Assembly (NCBI GenBank): GCA_016744995.1
Contig: JADGDG010000001.1
Span: 970,011-1,034,010 of the forward strand
Source of the DNA: Gammaproteobacteria bacterium
GTDB lineage: Bacteria; Pseudomonadota; Gammaproteobacteria; GRL18
Direction of reading: 5' to 3'
DNA length: 64,000 bases
Below, piece by piece: positions 36,770-46,243 of the stretch. The notes under the pieces were generated by a model. The model did not search any database. It worked only from the letters and a program-made list of their open reading frames with translations, and was not told the DNA's origin. Positions within the stretch are counted from its first letter, which is position 1; every line of letters begins with the position of its first letter. A program made the position numbers and the translations under genes.

Positions 36770-38483
36770 ACGTATTGTTGTTGATCCCATCACACGGATA
36801 GAAGGCCATCTGCGTATTGAAGCACAAATGGATGGTGACAAAATTGCACAGGCCTATTCTGCCGGTACGATGGTCAGAGGTATAGAGCTGATTTTGAAGG
36901 GACGTGATCCAAGAGATGCCTGGGCATTTACACAACGTATTTGCGGCGTTTGTACTCTGGTTCATGGTATTGCTTCGGTACGAGCGGTTGAAAATGCATT
37001 GAACTATTCCATTCCGAAAAATGCGCAACTGATCCGCAATCTCATGATAATGGCGCAATATGCACATGATCATGTGATGCACTTTTATCATCTGCATGCC
37101 CTGGACTGGGTTGATGTCGTTTCAGCCTTAGATGCTGATCCCAAAGCAACTTCAGAGCTGGCACAAAGTATCAGTAAGTGGTCTAAGTCATCACCGGGTT
37201 ATTTTGCTGATATGAAGAAGAAACTAAAAACCTTTGTTGAAGGTGGTCAGCTGGGTATATTTTCGAATGCCTATTGGGGACATCCGGCTTATAGACTGCC
37301 CCCAGAGGCTAACCTGATGGCTGTGTCACACTATCTTGAAGCACTGACATGGCAGCGTGATGTGGCAAAACTACATACTATTTTTGGTGGTAAAAGCCCC
37401 CACCCTAATTTCCTTGTGGGTGGTGTGTCCTCACCCATTGATTTAAATTCAGACTCGGCTATTAATATTAAAAAATTATCTCAGGTTCAGGATGTGATCA
37501 ATGAAATGAAGACCTTTGTTGATCAGGTTTATGTACCGGATACTCTTGCTATAGGCTCATTTTATAAAGACTGGTTCAAGCGTGGTGAAGGTCTGGGTAA
37601 TTTTATGTGTTATGGCGATTTGCCGGGCACATCAATGGATGATCCTGATAGTTTCTTTTTACCTCCCGGTGTTATTCTTAATCGTGATTTATCAACTATC
37701 CATCCAGTGGATCTGAATAATGATGCAGAAATACAGGAGTATATCAGTCATTCCTGGTACGACTATAGTGGTGGTAAAGACAGTGGCCTGCATCCCTATG
37801 ATGGGGAAACCGAGTTAAATTATAGTGGGCCTAAACCACCCTATAAACACCTGGATGTTGATAAAAGTTATTCCTGGCTTAAATCCCCTCGCTGGAAAGG
37901 CCAGGCGATGGAAACCGGACCTCTGGCCAGAGTTCTGACTTTGTATGCCAAAGGACATGAACAAACCCGTGATCTAGTGGGTATGGCTTTGAAACAATTA
38001 GATGTGCCCGTGGAAGCACTATTTTCGACTCTGGGTAGAACCGCGGCCCGAACACTGGAAACTAAAATCATTGTTGACGGTATGCAGGGAATGTATGACC
38101 AGTTAATCGCTAATATTAAATCCGGTGACACTCAAACATTCAATGATAAACTCTGGGAATCCTCTACATGGCCCAAAAAAGCGCAGGGTGTGGGTTTTAT
38201 GGAAGCACCTCGTGGCGCACTAGGCCATTGGATTGTCATTGAAGATAAAAAAATTGCTAACTACCAGGCTGTTGTGCCCAGTACATGGAATGCCGGGCCT
38301 CGTGATCCACAGGGGCAGGCTGGTGCCTATGAGGCGGCATTAGAAGATAATCATCAGCTACATGATGTGAAACAGCCGATTGAAATTTTGCGTACCATTC
38401 ATAGCTTTGATCCCTGTATTGCCTGTGCAGTACATGTGACCGATCCAGATGGTGAGGAATTAATTAAAGTGAAAGTAACCTGA
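36762..38483 (+). CDS. hynL: [NiFe] hydrogenase large subunit
   Basis: A 573-aa catalytic subunit. ATG 36762 starts MSERIVVDPITRIEGH, the family N-terminus; GGGAG precedes it. Nickel ligands are in RICGVC (Cys61, Cys64) and DPCIACAVH (Cys552, Cys555). The 15 residues after His558 are the peptide removed by the endopeptidase after nickel insertion. It is carried across the membrane with HynS on the Tat pathway. Separation of hynS and hynL by isp1-isp2 identifies the Isp type. Confidence 0.95.
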   Translation: MSERIVVDPITRIEGHLRIEAQMDGDKIAQAYSAGTMVRGIELILKGRDPRDAWAFTQRICGVCTLVHGIASVRAVENALNYSIPKNAQLIRNLMIMAQYAHDHVMHFYHLHALDWVDVVSALDADPKATSELAQSISKWSKSSPGYFADMKKKLKTFVEGGQLGIFSNAYWGHPAYRLPPEANLMAVSHYLEALTWQRDVAKLHTIFGGKSPHPNFLVGGVSSPIDLNSDSAINIKKLSQVQDVINEMKTFVDQVYVPDTLAIGSFYKDWFKRGEGLGNFMCYGDLPGTSMDDPDSFFLPPGVILNRDLSTIHPVDLNNDAEIQEYISHSWYDYSGGKDSGLHPYDGETELNYSGPKPPYKHLDVDKSYSWLKSPRWKGQAMETGPLARVLTLYAKGHEQTRDLVGMALKQLDVPVEALFSTLGRTAARTLETKIIVDGMQGMYDQLIANIKSGDTQTFNDKLWESSTWPKKAQGVGFMEAPRGALGHWIVIEDKKIANYQAVVPSTWNAGPRDPQGQAGAYEAALEDNHQLHDVKQPIEILRTIHSFDPCIACAVHVTDPDGEELIKVKVT

Positions 38484-38522
38484 GTGTTATAGCACTCCGA
38501 AGATTAAAGAGAAGAGGCCACT

Positions 38523-38975
38523 ATGATAATTAAAAATGATCAGGCTTTTAAAAAGCTGCTGTCAACACTGTCAATTAAAGAGCAGAGAATGGTGGCTGCA
38601 CAATTTATTACCAGTGTTGTATCACTGAATTCTGATCCGCTTATTGAACGTGCACTTAAAATTGTTTCAGATGAACAGTCACCTCAGAGTGAACTGGATG
38701 ATATTTATAAAAGCTTGAAAACACTATCTGTAAAGACGTATACCGCATGTGGTGATGATGCAGACTGGGCAGCACAGGCAGCACATTTTGTTGTGACTGC
38801 AACAAAAGTGTGCTTAACACCATTGGGACAACTGAATAATAAAAATAATCTGGCATGGAAATGCGCAATGCAGACCAGAATGGCAAGAAGCTGTGAAATG
38901 ATTGAAACGCAGAGTGATATTGTTGATAACGAAGCTCAAAAACAATATGCCGTTATTAATAAGGATAAAGATTAG
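38523..38975 (+). CDS. Unknown helical protein in the hydrogenase operon
   Basis: A 150-aa soluble protein that I do not recognise. It is predicted mostly helical, with no signal peptide or membrane segment. It contains four cysteines (TACGDDADW, KVCLTP, WKCAMQTRM, RSCEMI) and a segment ADWAAQAAHFVVTATKVC that looks like a conserved helical core. It lies 39 bp after hynL and 42 bp before the DsrC-like gene, in the same direction, so it is probably cotranscribed and serves hydrogenase assembly or its redox partner. GAAGAGG precedes the ATG. Function unknown. Confidence 0.6.
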   Translation: MIIKNDQAFKKLLSTLSIKEQRMVAAQFITSVVSLNSDPLIERALKIVSDEQSPQSELDDIYKSLKTLSVKTYTACGDDADWAAQAAHFVVTATKVCLTPLGQLNNKNNLAWKCAMQTRMARSCEMIETQSDIVDNEAQKQYAVINKDKD

Positions 38976-39017
38976 TAGATAACTTATGTAAAAAAGCAAA
39001 GTAGTCTGGGGGGCGCT

Positions 39018-39413
39018 ATGTTAAATAAAAAGTTGAATGAAAAGTTAAATGAAAAGTCAAATCAAAACCTAAATCAGAATAATAAATTTGATAGAGACAA
39101 GTTTGAGCTTAACAAGGAAGGTTACCTTATTCGGTTTGAAACATGGAATAAGGATTTTGCCAATGATATGGCTGATTCAAATGGCTTGAAACTGACGGAA
39201 TGCCACTGGCAAATTATTAATTTTTTTAGAGATTATTATTTGGAGTATGGCATCGCACCAGAGCCCAGAGAAGTGATTATAAAACTGGGTGAAAAGATCA
39301 ATCCCCATATGCCATGCAGCAAGAAACATTTAGAGGGATTGTTTGCTGATGGAGGCTGTAAACTGGCTTGTAAGATTGCCGGTTTGCCGGTTTGTCCCTG
39401 CAGGGGAGTATAA
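39018..39413 (+). CDS. DsrC/TusE-family sulfur-carrier-like protein
   Basis: A 131-aa protein. The core matches DsrC/TusE: NKEGYLIRFETWNKDFA, LTECHWQIINFFRDYYLEYG and a C-terminal arm LACKIAGLPVCPCRGV. The Cys of ACKIAGLP corresponds to the inner redox Cys of DsrC. The usual penultimate Cys is not in place; two cysteines stand 8 and 10 residues after the inner one, and GGC adds another before it. The N-terminus has a 12-bp repeat giving KLNEKLNEKSNQNLNQ. In sulfur metabolism DsrC carries sulfur for DsrMKJOP, whose DsrM/DsrK resemble Isp1/Isp2. It is probably a thiol/disulfide partner of this hydrogenase; that link is inferred from position. Confidence 0.8.
   Translation: MLNKKLNEKLNEKSNQNLNQNNKFDRDKFELNKEGYLIRFETWNKDFANDMADSNGLKLTECHWQIINFFRDYYLEYGIAPEPREVIIKLGEKINPHMPCSKKHLEGLFADGGCKLACKIAGLPVCPCRGV
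39030..39077 (+). repeat. 12-bp tandem repeat in the DsrC-like N-terminus
   Basis: Four degenerate 12-bp units (AAGTTGAATGAA type) encode KLNE, KLNE, KSNQ and NLNQ. They lie before the conserved DsrC fold and keep the frame, so copy-number change would only alter tail length. Confidence 0.75.
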
Positions 39414-39417
39414 TATT

Positions 39418-40272
39418 ATGATCGAAATAAAAAAAATCGGTACCAATGAAGTATTGGCTAAAATTGATGCGGACACTCTGGCGGGTGCCGATCTCAGTGA
39501 AATGAGACTGGAAGACGCTGATCTGGAAAATGCTGACTTGAGTGGCACTAAACTTGATTTTGCTGATTTAAATCGAGTCAATTTAAAAAATGCAAATTTA
39601 CAGCATGCCTCTCTTATTGGTGCTCATTTGAATGACGCAGATTTAACTGGAGCTGATTTATCTTATGCAGAAATGGGCAGTGACACTCAGGCTCATGCTG
39701 CTATGCTTCTCAACAGTAAACTGATCCATACCAACCTGTCTCATGCCTATCTGCATTGGGTCGATTTTCGAGAGGCTGATCTGAGTAAAGCTGTTATGAA
39801 TAGAGCTGATGTACGTCATGCTATTTTTTATCGGGCTAATCTAACGAAAGTAATTGCTAACGACTGTTTATTCATCCGTGCAAATTTCAGGGAAGCTGAT
39901 CTGAATCATGCGGATTTAAGAGACTGTCATTTTAATGATGCAAATATGATTAAAGCTAATCTGAGTTTTGCAAACTTAAGCAGCAAACATGAAAATGGAT
40001 TTTCGGTTATTAATAAGGCAAACATGGAGCGAGTCAATCTTAGTCATGCAGAAATGAATAACATTTTTGCCCGTTCAGTCAATCTGCATCAGGCAAATTT
40101 AACTCATGCTAACCTGAAAGATGCTGTTATGGCAGGTGCTATTATTTCTCATGCTAATGTCAGTGATGCTGATTTTAAAGGTGTTGAACTGGAGACGGTA
40201 ACAATGATGTCTTCAAATTTTTCCAATGCCTTAAATGCTGATGTACCGGGGTATAAAAAAAATATTCGTTAA
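39418..40272 (+). CDS. Pentapeptide-repeat protein
   Basis: A 284-aa protein made almost wholly of A(D/N)LxX-type repeats (ADLSE, ADLEN, ADLSG, ANLQH, ADLTG, ANLTH and many more) from about residue 20 onward, which fold as a right-handed quadrilateral beta-helix. No membrane or signal segment is visible. The ATG 39418 has GGGGAG about 10 bp upstream; an in-frame ATG at 39343 lies inside the DsrC-like gene and is rejected. It starts 4 bp after the DsrC-like stop, so it belongs to the hydrogenase operon by position. Function unknown; some such proteins mimic DNA, others are scaffolds. Confidence 0.85.
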   Translation: MIEIKKIGTNEVLAKIDADTLAGADLSEMRLEDADLENADLSGTKLDFADLNRVNLKNANLQHASLIGAHLNDADLTGADLSYAEMGSDTQAHAAMLLNSKLIHTNLSHAYLHWVDFREADLSKAVMNRADVRHAIFYRANLTKVIANDCLFIRANFREADLNHADLRDCHFNDANMIKANLSFANLSSKHENGFSVINKANMERVNLSHAEMNNIFARSVNLHQANLTHANLKDAVMAGAIISHANVSDADFKGVELETVTMMSSNFSNALNADVPGYKKNIR

Positions 40273-40318
40273 ATCATGATTTAGAGCCTGGTTTGAGTAC
40301 ATAATTGGAGTGAGTAAA

Positions 40319-41485
40319 ATGAAATTTTATTATTTTGTATTTATTCATATGACATTTTTTTTAATGATGTTGTTCTCTGCTGTGGATGCTTCTCAAGAAC
40401 CACAGTCCCTGTCAATTATTCCTGTCAAGATACAGTCTGTGCCTGCGAATCGTATATTTGTTGGCGGCACAGTTACCGCAGATAAGTCAGTGGTGCTGTC
40501 TGCTCAGATGCCTGGTCGCATTGTCAATATAGCGGGTGAGGAAGGTGATCGTTTTAAACGGGGTGATTTACTGGTAAAAATAAATGCTGATGAATTATTG
40601 GCAAAAAGACAAATTGCATTGGCTCAATTTGCCACAGCATCTATTGCAGTTAATAATGCCGGTGTTCAATTCCACAGACAAATTGTTTCACCTTCTACGA
40701 CTAATCGTGCTCCAGGAGGCATGGGACTTCCTGGTATGTTCGATCAGCTGGTCACCAATCCCATGACTGATTTTATGGGAACCCGGGATTATGATGTGGA
40801 GCGAGGTGCTGATATTGCAGCTGCCCGTGCTCAGCTGGATCAGGCTCATCAGGCCCTTGAACAGGCGCGCTCCCAAATTCAGCAAATTGATACAAAATTA
40901 CGTGATACCTTAAGCATTGCACCTTTTGATGGTGTAATTACCACTAAAAATGTTGAAGTAGGTGATACCGTTCAGCCAGGACAGTCTCTATTGGTCTATG
41001 AAGATCTGAGTGTATTGCAAATTGTTGTTGATGTGCCGGGGCGTGTGATCCATAACTTAAAAGAGGGGCAGTTTGTTGATGCTAAGATTGATGGTCTGAA
41101 GAATGAGATCAGGGTCAAAATTAGTAAAATATTTCCAACTTCCGATCCAGTGCGACATACGACACGGATTAAATTATCTTTGCCGGATAGCGGCTTAGTC
41201 TCTTCAGGTAATTATGCAGAAATATGGATGCCTATAACAAAAACAACGCAGCATAAGCGTGTTTTGATCCCTTCTACAGCAGTAATTGAACGAGGCGGTA
41301 TTCCTTCTGTTTTTGTTGTTAATAAGCAAAATCAGGCAGAGCTGCGCCTGATCAGAATGGGAGAAGTATTGTCTTCAGGTCAGGTTGTCATCCAGTATGG
41401 AGTAAATGAAAATGAAAGAGTGCTGGATAGACCACCCGCTTTTATTACTTCAGGCTATGACATTAAATCGCTCAGGACAGAATAA
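40319..41485 (+). CDS. RND efflux periplasmic adaptor (membrane fusion protein)
   Basis: A 388-aa periplasmic adaptor of the HlyD/AcrA kind. It has a signal peptide (about 1-24, no lipobox Cys). A lipoyl-like half-motif VVLSAQMPGRIVNIAGEEGDRFK and GDLLVKIN precede a helical hairpin (about 80-195), followed by the second half (IAPFDGVITTKNVEVGDTVQPGQ) and beta-barrel and membrane-proximal domains. The hairpin holds a Pro/Gly/Met-rich insertion (RAPGGMGLPGMFDQL) that is unusual. ATG 40319 has GGAG at 8 bp; a GTG three codons earlier is in frame. It overlaps the pump gene by 1 bp. Confidence 0.88.
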   Translation: MKFYYFVFIHMTFFLMMLFSAVDASQEPQSLSIIPVKIQSVPANRIFVGGTVTADKSVVLSAQMPGRIVNIAGEEGDRFKRGDLLVKINADELLAKRQIALAQFATASIAVNNAGVQFHRQIVSPSTTNRAPGGMGLPGMFDQLVTNPMTDFMGTRDYDVERGADIAAARAQLDQAHQALEQARSQIQQIDTKLRDTLSIAPFDGVITTKNVEVGDTVQPGQSLLVYEDLSVLQIVVDVPGRVIHNLKEGQFVDAKIDGLKNEIRVKISKIFPTSDPVRHTTRIKLSLPDSGLVSSGNYAEIWMPITKTTQHKRVLIPSTAVIERGGIPSVFVVNKQNQAELRLIRMGEVLSSGQVVIQYGVNENERVLDRPPAFITSGYDIKSLRTE

Positions 41486-44400
41486 TGACTGAGAATAAAT
41501 CTGAGCAAGCAAAAAGCGACAGAAGAGTGGCATCTTCTGACAGAAGAATAAAACATTTTTCAAGAAGACCGGCTTTATCACATCCACATCATGAACCAGT
41601 TGAAGGGCCAAGACTGGGGCTGGCGGGTAATATTGCCAATTTTTTTATTGACTCACCTTTGACGCCGCTGCTTTTTTTTGCCGCATTATTTATTGGTCTG
41701 ATAGGGCTGATGTATACCCCCCGTCAGGAAGATCCGCAAATTTCTGTACCTATGATTGATATCTTTATTCAGTATTCGGGGGCTTCCGCAGAAGATGTGG
41801 CTAATCTGGCTATTGCTCCGCTGGAAGGTATGATGAAGGAGATCCCCGGAGTTAAGCACATCTATTCTGCTTCACAGCATGACCATGGAATCGTGACTGT
41901 TCGATTTAAAGTTAATGAGGAAATGGGGCCATCAATTGTTAAAGTTCATGACAAGCTGCAATCCAATATGGATAAAATGCCGCCGGGTGTTTCTATGCCG
42001 CTTGTTAAACCCAAGGGTATTGATGATGTGCCGGTGGTAACTCTGACACTATGGGCCGATGGTATTTATGATTCTGAATTACGTGTCCTGGCTCATAAAG
42101 TATTGCAACGTTTAAAAGAAGTGCCCAATACCGGACAGGGTTTTGTTGTTGGAGGAAGAAAACAACAGATCCGTATTGAAGTTTTACCGGAACGTCTGGC
42201 TGGTTTTGGCATCAGTCTGGATCAAGTCGCTAATGCCATCAGGAGTGCCAATACGGAATATCCTGCTGGTTATCTTGAACAGGGAGATACCTCATTTAAA
42301 GTTTTTACCGGATCATTTTTTAAAAATGTGAGAGACATTAAGCAATTAGTTGTGGCTGTAAATCAGGGAAAAGCTGTTTACCTGCATGATGTTGCCTCGA
42401 TTATTGATGGGCCTTCAGAAGTCAGTGAACTGGTATCATTTTATAGTGGTATAGGAATGTCGGGTAAAGGATCAGAGACAAAGAAGACAGCCAATGATGT
42501 TCCTGCTGTTACCATTGCTTTAGCTAAAAAAGAAGGTTCCAATGGTGTGACGGTTGCTGAAGATGTTATTGCCAGACTAGAGAGTCTCAAAGGACGATTA
42601 ATTCCCGATAATGTGCATACGACGGTTACTCGTGATTATGGTAAGAGCGCCAATGATAAAGTAAATGAGCTGTTAAGAGCTTTAATCTATGCCGCAGTTG
42701 CTGTCAGCTTTCTCTGCTGGCTCACCATTGGAGCACGTCCTGCTATCGTGGTCATTACTGTTATTCCCGTGGTGATTTTAATTACCATCTGGGCAAGTTG
42801 GGCACTGGGTAATACCATTAACCGGGTGAGCATGTTTGCTCTTATTTTTTCCATTGGCATTCTGGTGGATGATGCCACGGTGGTGGTGGAAAATATTTTC
42901 AGACGCTGGTTAAGAAATGGTGAAACCAGTATTACTACTGCCGTTGATGCGGTGCGTGAGGTGGGCAATCCAACTATTATTGCGACCTTTACTATTTTAG
43001 CTGCACTGTTACCCATGGGATTTGTCAGCGGTATGATGGGGCCTTATATGTCTCCTATACCTGTGCTGGGTTCAGTTGCTATGCTGTTTTCACTGCTTGC
43101 CGCCTTTGTATTTACGCCCTGGTTTTCATTACGTCTGAGACCTAAGGTTGCAATATTACAGGATGCCGAAATACATGAGAAAAAAGTTCAGGATGCTATT
43201 GGTCGTTTCTACCGTCCTCTTTTACTGCCTCTGATAAAAAATAGATTTTTGGGCTGGAGTTTTTTAGCGGCTATTATCGTCCTGTTTTTTCTTGCCTGCT
43301 CAATGTTTTATACTAAGGCCGTTACAGTCAAAATGCTTCCCTTTGATAACAAGCCTGAGTTTAACGTATTAATTAATATGCCGGAAGGTACAGCCATTCT
43401 TGAAACGGCAAATGTAACCCGAAGGCTGGCTGAAATAATACAAAATAATGTCCCTGAAGCAACGGCATTACAGACCTATACGGGTACTGCTTCACCCTTT
43501 AATTTTAATGGCATGGTGCGGCACTATTATCTACGTCAGGAACCCTGGCATGCTGATATTCAAGTGATGTTGCTCGATAAAGAGCATCGTGACCGAAGCA
43601 GTCATCAACTGGCAGAAGCTGCCCGGAAATTGCTAACAGAAGAGGCACATGCTTTAGGGGCTAAAATAGCGGTGATTGAAATGCCGCCCGGACCACCAGT
43701 CTTACAAACTGTGGTGGCAGAAATATATGGGCCAGATGCACAGATCAGACGACAGGTGGCAACAGATATGACTGAAATCTTTGCTCAGACGCCTAATCTG
43801 GTTGATGCTGATAACTATATGATTATGCCCTATGAACGCTGGCATTTTAATATTGATACAGAGAAAGCAATGCGTCTGGGTGTTTCAATAGAAAGCATTA
43901 ATCGCAATATTCAGATGGCAATGGGAGGTTATAAACTGGGTGATATTAAAGGCCATAGTTCACTGGAGCCAAAATTTATTATCGTGCAATTACCTCTGGA
44001 TAAAAGAGGAGAAATTGAACGTATATCAAACCTGCCTGTTGCTTCATCAAATGGCCAGTTGGTACCATTAACTGAGTTAGGTTCTTTTCTTAAGGTTGCA
44101 GAGCAAAATATTATTTACCGTAAAGATTTACGCCCAATGGAATATGTTGTGGGAGAAATGGAGGGCAAACTGGGGGCTCCTATTTACGGTATCTTATCCA
44201 TTGAAGAAGCCTTGAAGAAATATACCACACCAGATGGTATTCAAATAAGCGGTACAATGACTGGTGCACCAGAGGATGATCTATACTCCGGTTTTGAGTG
44301 GAGTGGTGAATGGATTGTCACCTATGAAACATTCAGGGATATGGGACTCGCCTTTGCAGCAGCGTTAGTACTTATTTATGCTCTTCTGGTTCTGGAATTC

Positions 44401-44844
44401 AGAAACTTTATTCTGCCCTCTATTATTATGGCTCCTATTCCCCTCACTCTGATTGGGATTATACCGGGGCACTGGATAATGAATGCTGAATTTACTGCAA
44501 CCTCTATGATTGGATTTATTGCTCTGGCTGGTATTGAAGTAAGAAGCTCTATTTTGCTGGTTGATTTTGTAAAAAATGAAATACATCTGGGACAGGATGC
44601 TATGCATGCTGTTGCAACGGCTGGGCAGATCAGAATGCGCCCTATCTGGGTGACAAACTTAACCATGATGGCTGGTGCCGCAACCATATTATTCGATCCA
44701 ATTTTTCAGGGTATGGCTATTTCATTGTTATTTGGTCCTATTGTTGCGACCACATTGACTCTTTTTGTTATTCCTCTGGGATGTACTTCTGTTCATAAAA
44801 AATTATGTCCCATTGATGACCAGGCTTGTTTAGAGCAGGACTAA
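41485..44844 (+). CDS. RND efflux transporter permease
   Basis: A 1119-aa inner-membrane proton-driven pump of the AcrB superfamily, about 60 residues longer than usual at the N-terminus (polar, Arg-rich SDRRVASSDRRIKHFSRR before TM1 near 55-75). Conserved parts are YSGASAEDVANLAIAPLE, the TM4 proton-relay pair in SIGILVDDATVVVENIFRR and the second-half motif GIEVRSSILLVDFV. It forms an adaptor-pump pair with the gene before; no outer-membrane channel gene is adjacent. The antiporter gene starts 3 bp after its stop. Substrate unknown. Confidence 0.92.
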   Translation: MTENKSEQAKSDRRVASSDRRIKHFSRRPALSHPHHEPVEGPRLGLAGNIANFFIDSPLTPLLFFAALFIGLIGLMYTPRQEDPQISVPMIDIFIQYSGASAEDVANLAIAPLEGMMKEIPGVKHIYSASQHDHGIVTVRFKVNEEMGPSIVKVHDKLQSNMDKMPPGVSMPLVKPKGIDDVPVVTLTLWADGIYDSELRVLAHKVLQRLKEVPNTGQGFVVGGRKQQIRIEVLPERLAGFGISLDQVANAIRSANTEYPAGYLEQGDTSFKVFTGSFFKNVRDIKQLVVAVNQGKAVYLHDVASIIDGPSEVSELVSFYSGIGMSGKGSETKKTANDVPAVTIALAKKEGSNGVTVAEDVIARLESLKGRLIPDNVHTTVTRDYGKSANDKVNELLRALIYAAVAVSFLCWLTIGARPAIVVITVIPVVILITIWASWALGNTINRVSMFALIFSIGILVDDATVVVENIFRRWLRNGETSITTAVDAVREVGNPTIIATFTILAALLPMGFVSGMMGPYMSPIPVLGSVAMLFSLLAAFVFTPWFSLRLRPKVAILQDAEIHEKKVQDAIGRFYRPLLLPLIKNRFLGWSFLAAIIVLFFLACSMFYTKAVTVKMLPFDNKPEFNVLINMPEGTAILETANVTRRLAEIIQNNVPEATALQTYTGTASPFNFNGMVRHYYLRQEPWHADIQVMLLDKEHRDRSSHQLAEAARKLLTEEAHALGAKIAVIEMPPGPPVLQTVVAEIYGPDAQIRRQVATDMTEIFAQTPNLVDADNYMIMPYERWHFNIDTEKAMRLGVSIESINRNIQMAMGGYKLGDIKGHSSLEPKFIIVQLPLDKRGEIERISNLPVASSNGQLVPLTELGSFLKVAEQNIIYRKDLRPMEYVVGEMEGKLGAPIYGILSIEEALKKYTTPDGIQISGTMTGAPEDDLYSGFEWSGEWIVTYETFRDMGLAFAAALVLIYALLVLEFRNFILPSIIMAPIPLTLIGIIPGHWIMNAEFTATSMIGFIALAGIEVRSSILLVDFVKNEIHLGQDAMHAVATAGQIRMRPIWVTNLTMMAGAATILFDPIFQGMAISLLFGPIVATTLTLFVIPLGCTSVHKKLCPIDDQACLEQD

Positions 44845-44847
44845 AAA

Positions 44848-46059
44848 ATGGAAGCACATGTCTTTTTTTTACATCTGTTGGCTGTTTTATTAGCAGCCCG
44901 TTTTTTTGCTGAAGTTGCTGTTCGTCTTGGTGCTCCCTCTGTTATAGGGGAGTTAGTAGCGGGGGTTATTATTGGCCCCAGTTTATTAGGCTGGGTTGAG
45001 CCAAATGAAATCCTTAAATTACTGGCTGAAATTGGTATTATTCTTTTACTGTTTGAAGTTGGACTGAAAACGGATGGCAAGCGGCTGCTGCATTCAGGAT
45101 TTAAATCTTCAATTGTTGCCTTATCTGGTTTTATCCTGCCCATGTTATTTGGCTTTACAGCGGCATACTGGCTGTTTGATCTCTCACTTCTGGTTGCGCT
45201 TTTTATTGGCGGGACAATTACGGCAACCAGTATTGGTATTACTGTCAGAGTATTAAATGATCTTAATTGCCAAAAAGCTCATGAAGGACAGGTTGTCCTT
45301 GGTGCAGCGGTTTTAGATGATGTTTTTGGTGTGATTCTACTGGCAATACTCTATGAGTTTTCAGTCAGTGGTGGTATTAGTCTCATTAATGTCAGTAAAG
45401 TACTGCTGTTTATTGGCCTCTTTTTTGCCTTTGCGCCTGTTGTTGCTAAGTTTATTTCGATCTATATCACACGTCTGGATATGAATAGTGAGATTCCAGG
45501 AGTAATACCAACAACGATTGTTTCTCTGGTATTGTTTTTTTCATGGATCTCTCATTCTCTGGGGGCACCAGAATTGTTAGGTGGTTTTGCTGCGGGTCTG
45601 GCTCTTTCGAGACGATTTTTTTTACCCTTTGGCCTGACCATTAATACTGATGAAGTGTGCGCCCGCTGTGTTGAATCACAAATGAAACCCATTATTCAAC
45701 TTTTCACACCCATATTTTTTGTCTATATTGGTTTGTCATTGAATTTGAGAGAAATTGACTGGAGTTCTCAATTTATCTGGGGCTTCTCGCTGACTATTTT
45801 TATTCTTGCTGTACTGGGGAAAATGATAGGCCCATTTTTTCTTAAAGAATCAATTTATTCAAAATGGGCGATTGGGATGGCAATGGTGCCTCGTGGTGAA
45901 ATTGGTTTAATTTTTGTGGAACTGGGTCGAATAAGTGATATTTTGAATAACGAAATACATGCTGGCATGGTGATTGTTATTGTTCTAACAACCTTGTTGT
46001 CACCTTTTGCTATGAAATGGTACCACTATGAATATGCAACTCATTTGTGCGATGACTAG
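44848..46059 (+). CDS. CPA2-family cation:proton antiporter
   Basis: A 403-aa membrane protein with about 12 helices, of the KefB/NapA-like CPA2 family. It shows SVIGELVAGVIIGPSLLG, ILLLFEVGLKTD and the ion-site helix LGAAVLDDVFGVILLAIL with the paired Asp. It ends near the membrane domain and has no TrkA-N/RCK regulatory domain. It is likely to exchange Na+ or K+ for H+. The 3-bp gap to the RND pump gene indicates cotranscription. Which ion it carries cannot be told. Confidence 0.88.
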   Translation: MEAHVFFLHLLAVLLAARFFAEVAVRLGAPSVIGELVAGVIIGPSLLGWVEPNEILKLLAEIGIILLLFEVGLKTDGKRLLHSGFKSSIVALSGFILPMLFGFTAAYWLFDLSLLVALFIGGTITATSIGITVRVLNDLNCQKAHEGQVVLGAAVLDDVFGVILLAILYEFSVSGGISLINVSKVLLFIGLFFAFAPVVAKFISIYITRLDMNSEIPGVIPTTIVSLVLFFSWISHSLGAPELLGGFAAGLALSRRFFLPFGLTINTDEVCARCVESQMKPIIQLFTPIFFVYIGLSLNLREIDWSSQFIWGFSLTIFILAVLGKMIGPFFLKESIYSKWAIGMAMVPRGEIGLIFVELGRISDILNNEIHAGMVIVIVLTTLLSPFAMKWYHYEYATHLCDD

Positions 46060-46243
46060 TTTTGCTTATATTTCATGCAGATAAGGAACTAAGCTCCAGT
46101 ATCCATGTCATAGAAGAAAAGCCAGTTGATTAATATTTTTAATAGAAAATCAAGGAGTTATATTAAAAACTTCTATTAAAATACGTTAGAATATGCTAAT
46201 ATATAGTTATATTATAAATAACATAATACTGTGAAGAAAAGAT

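Noticed and set aside
41485..44844. Heavy-metal (CusA-type) RND pump
   Set aside because: I could not see the methionine-relay pattern or neighbouring metal-resistance genes needed to assign metal efflux.
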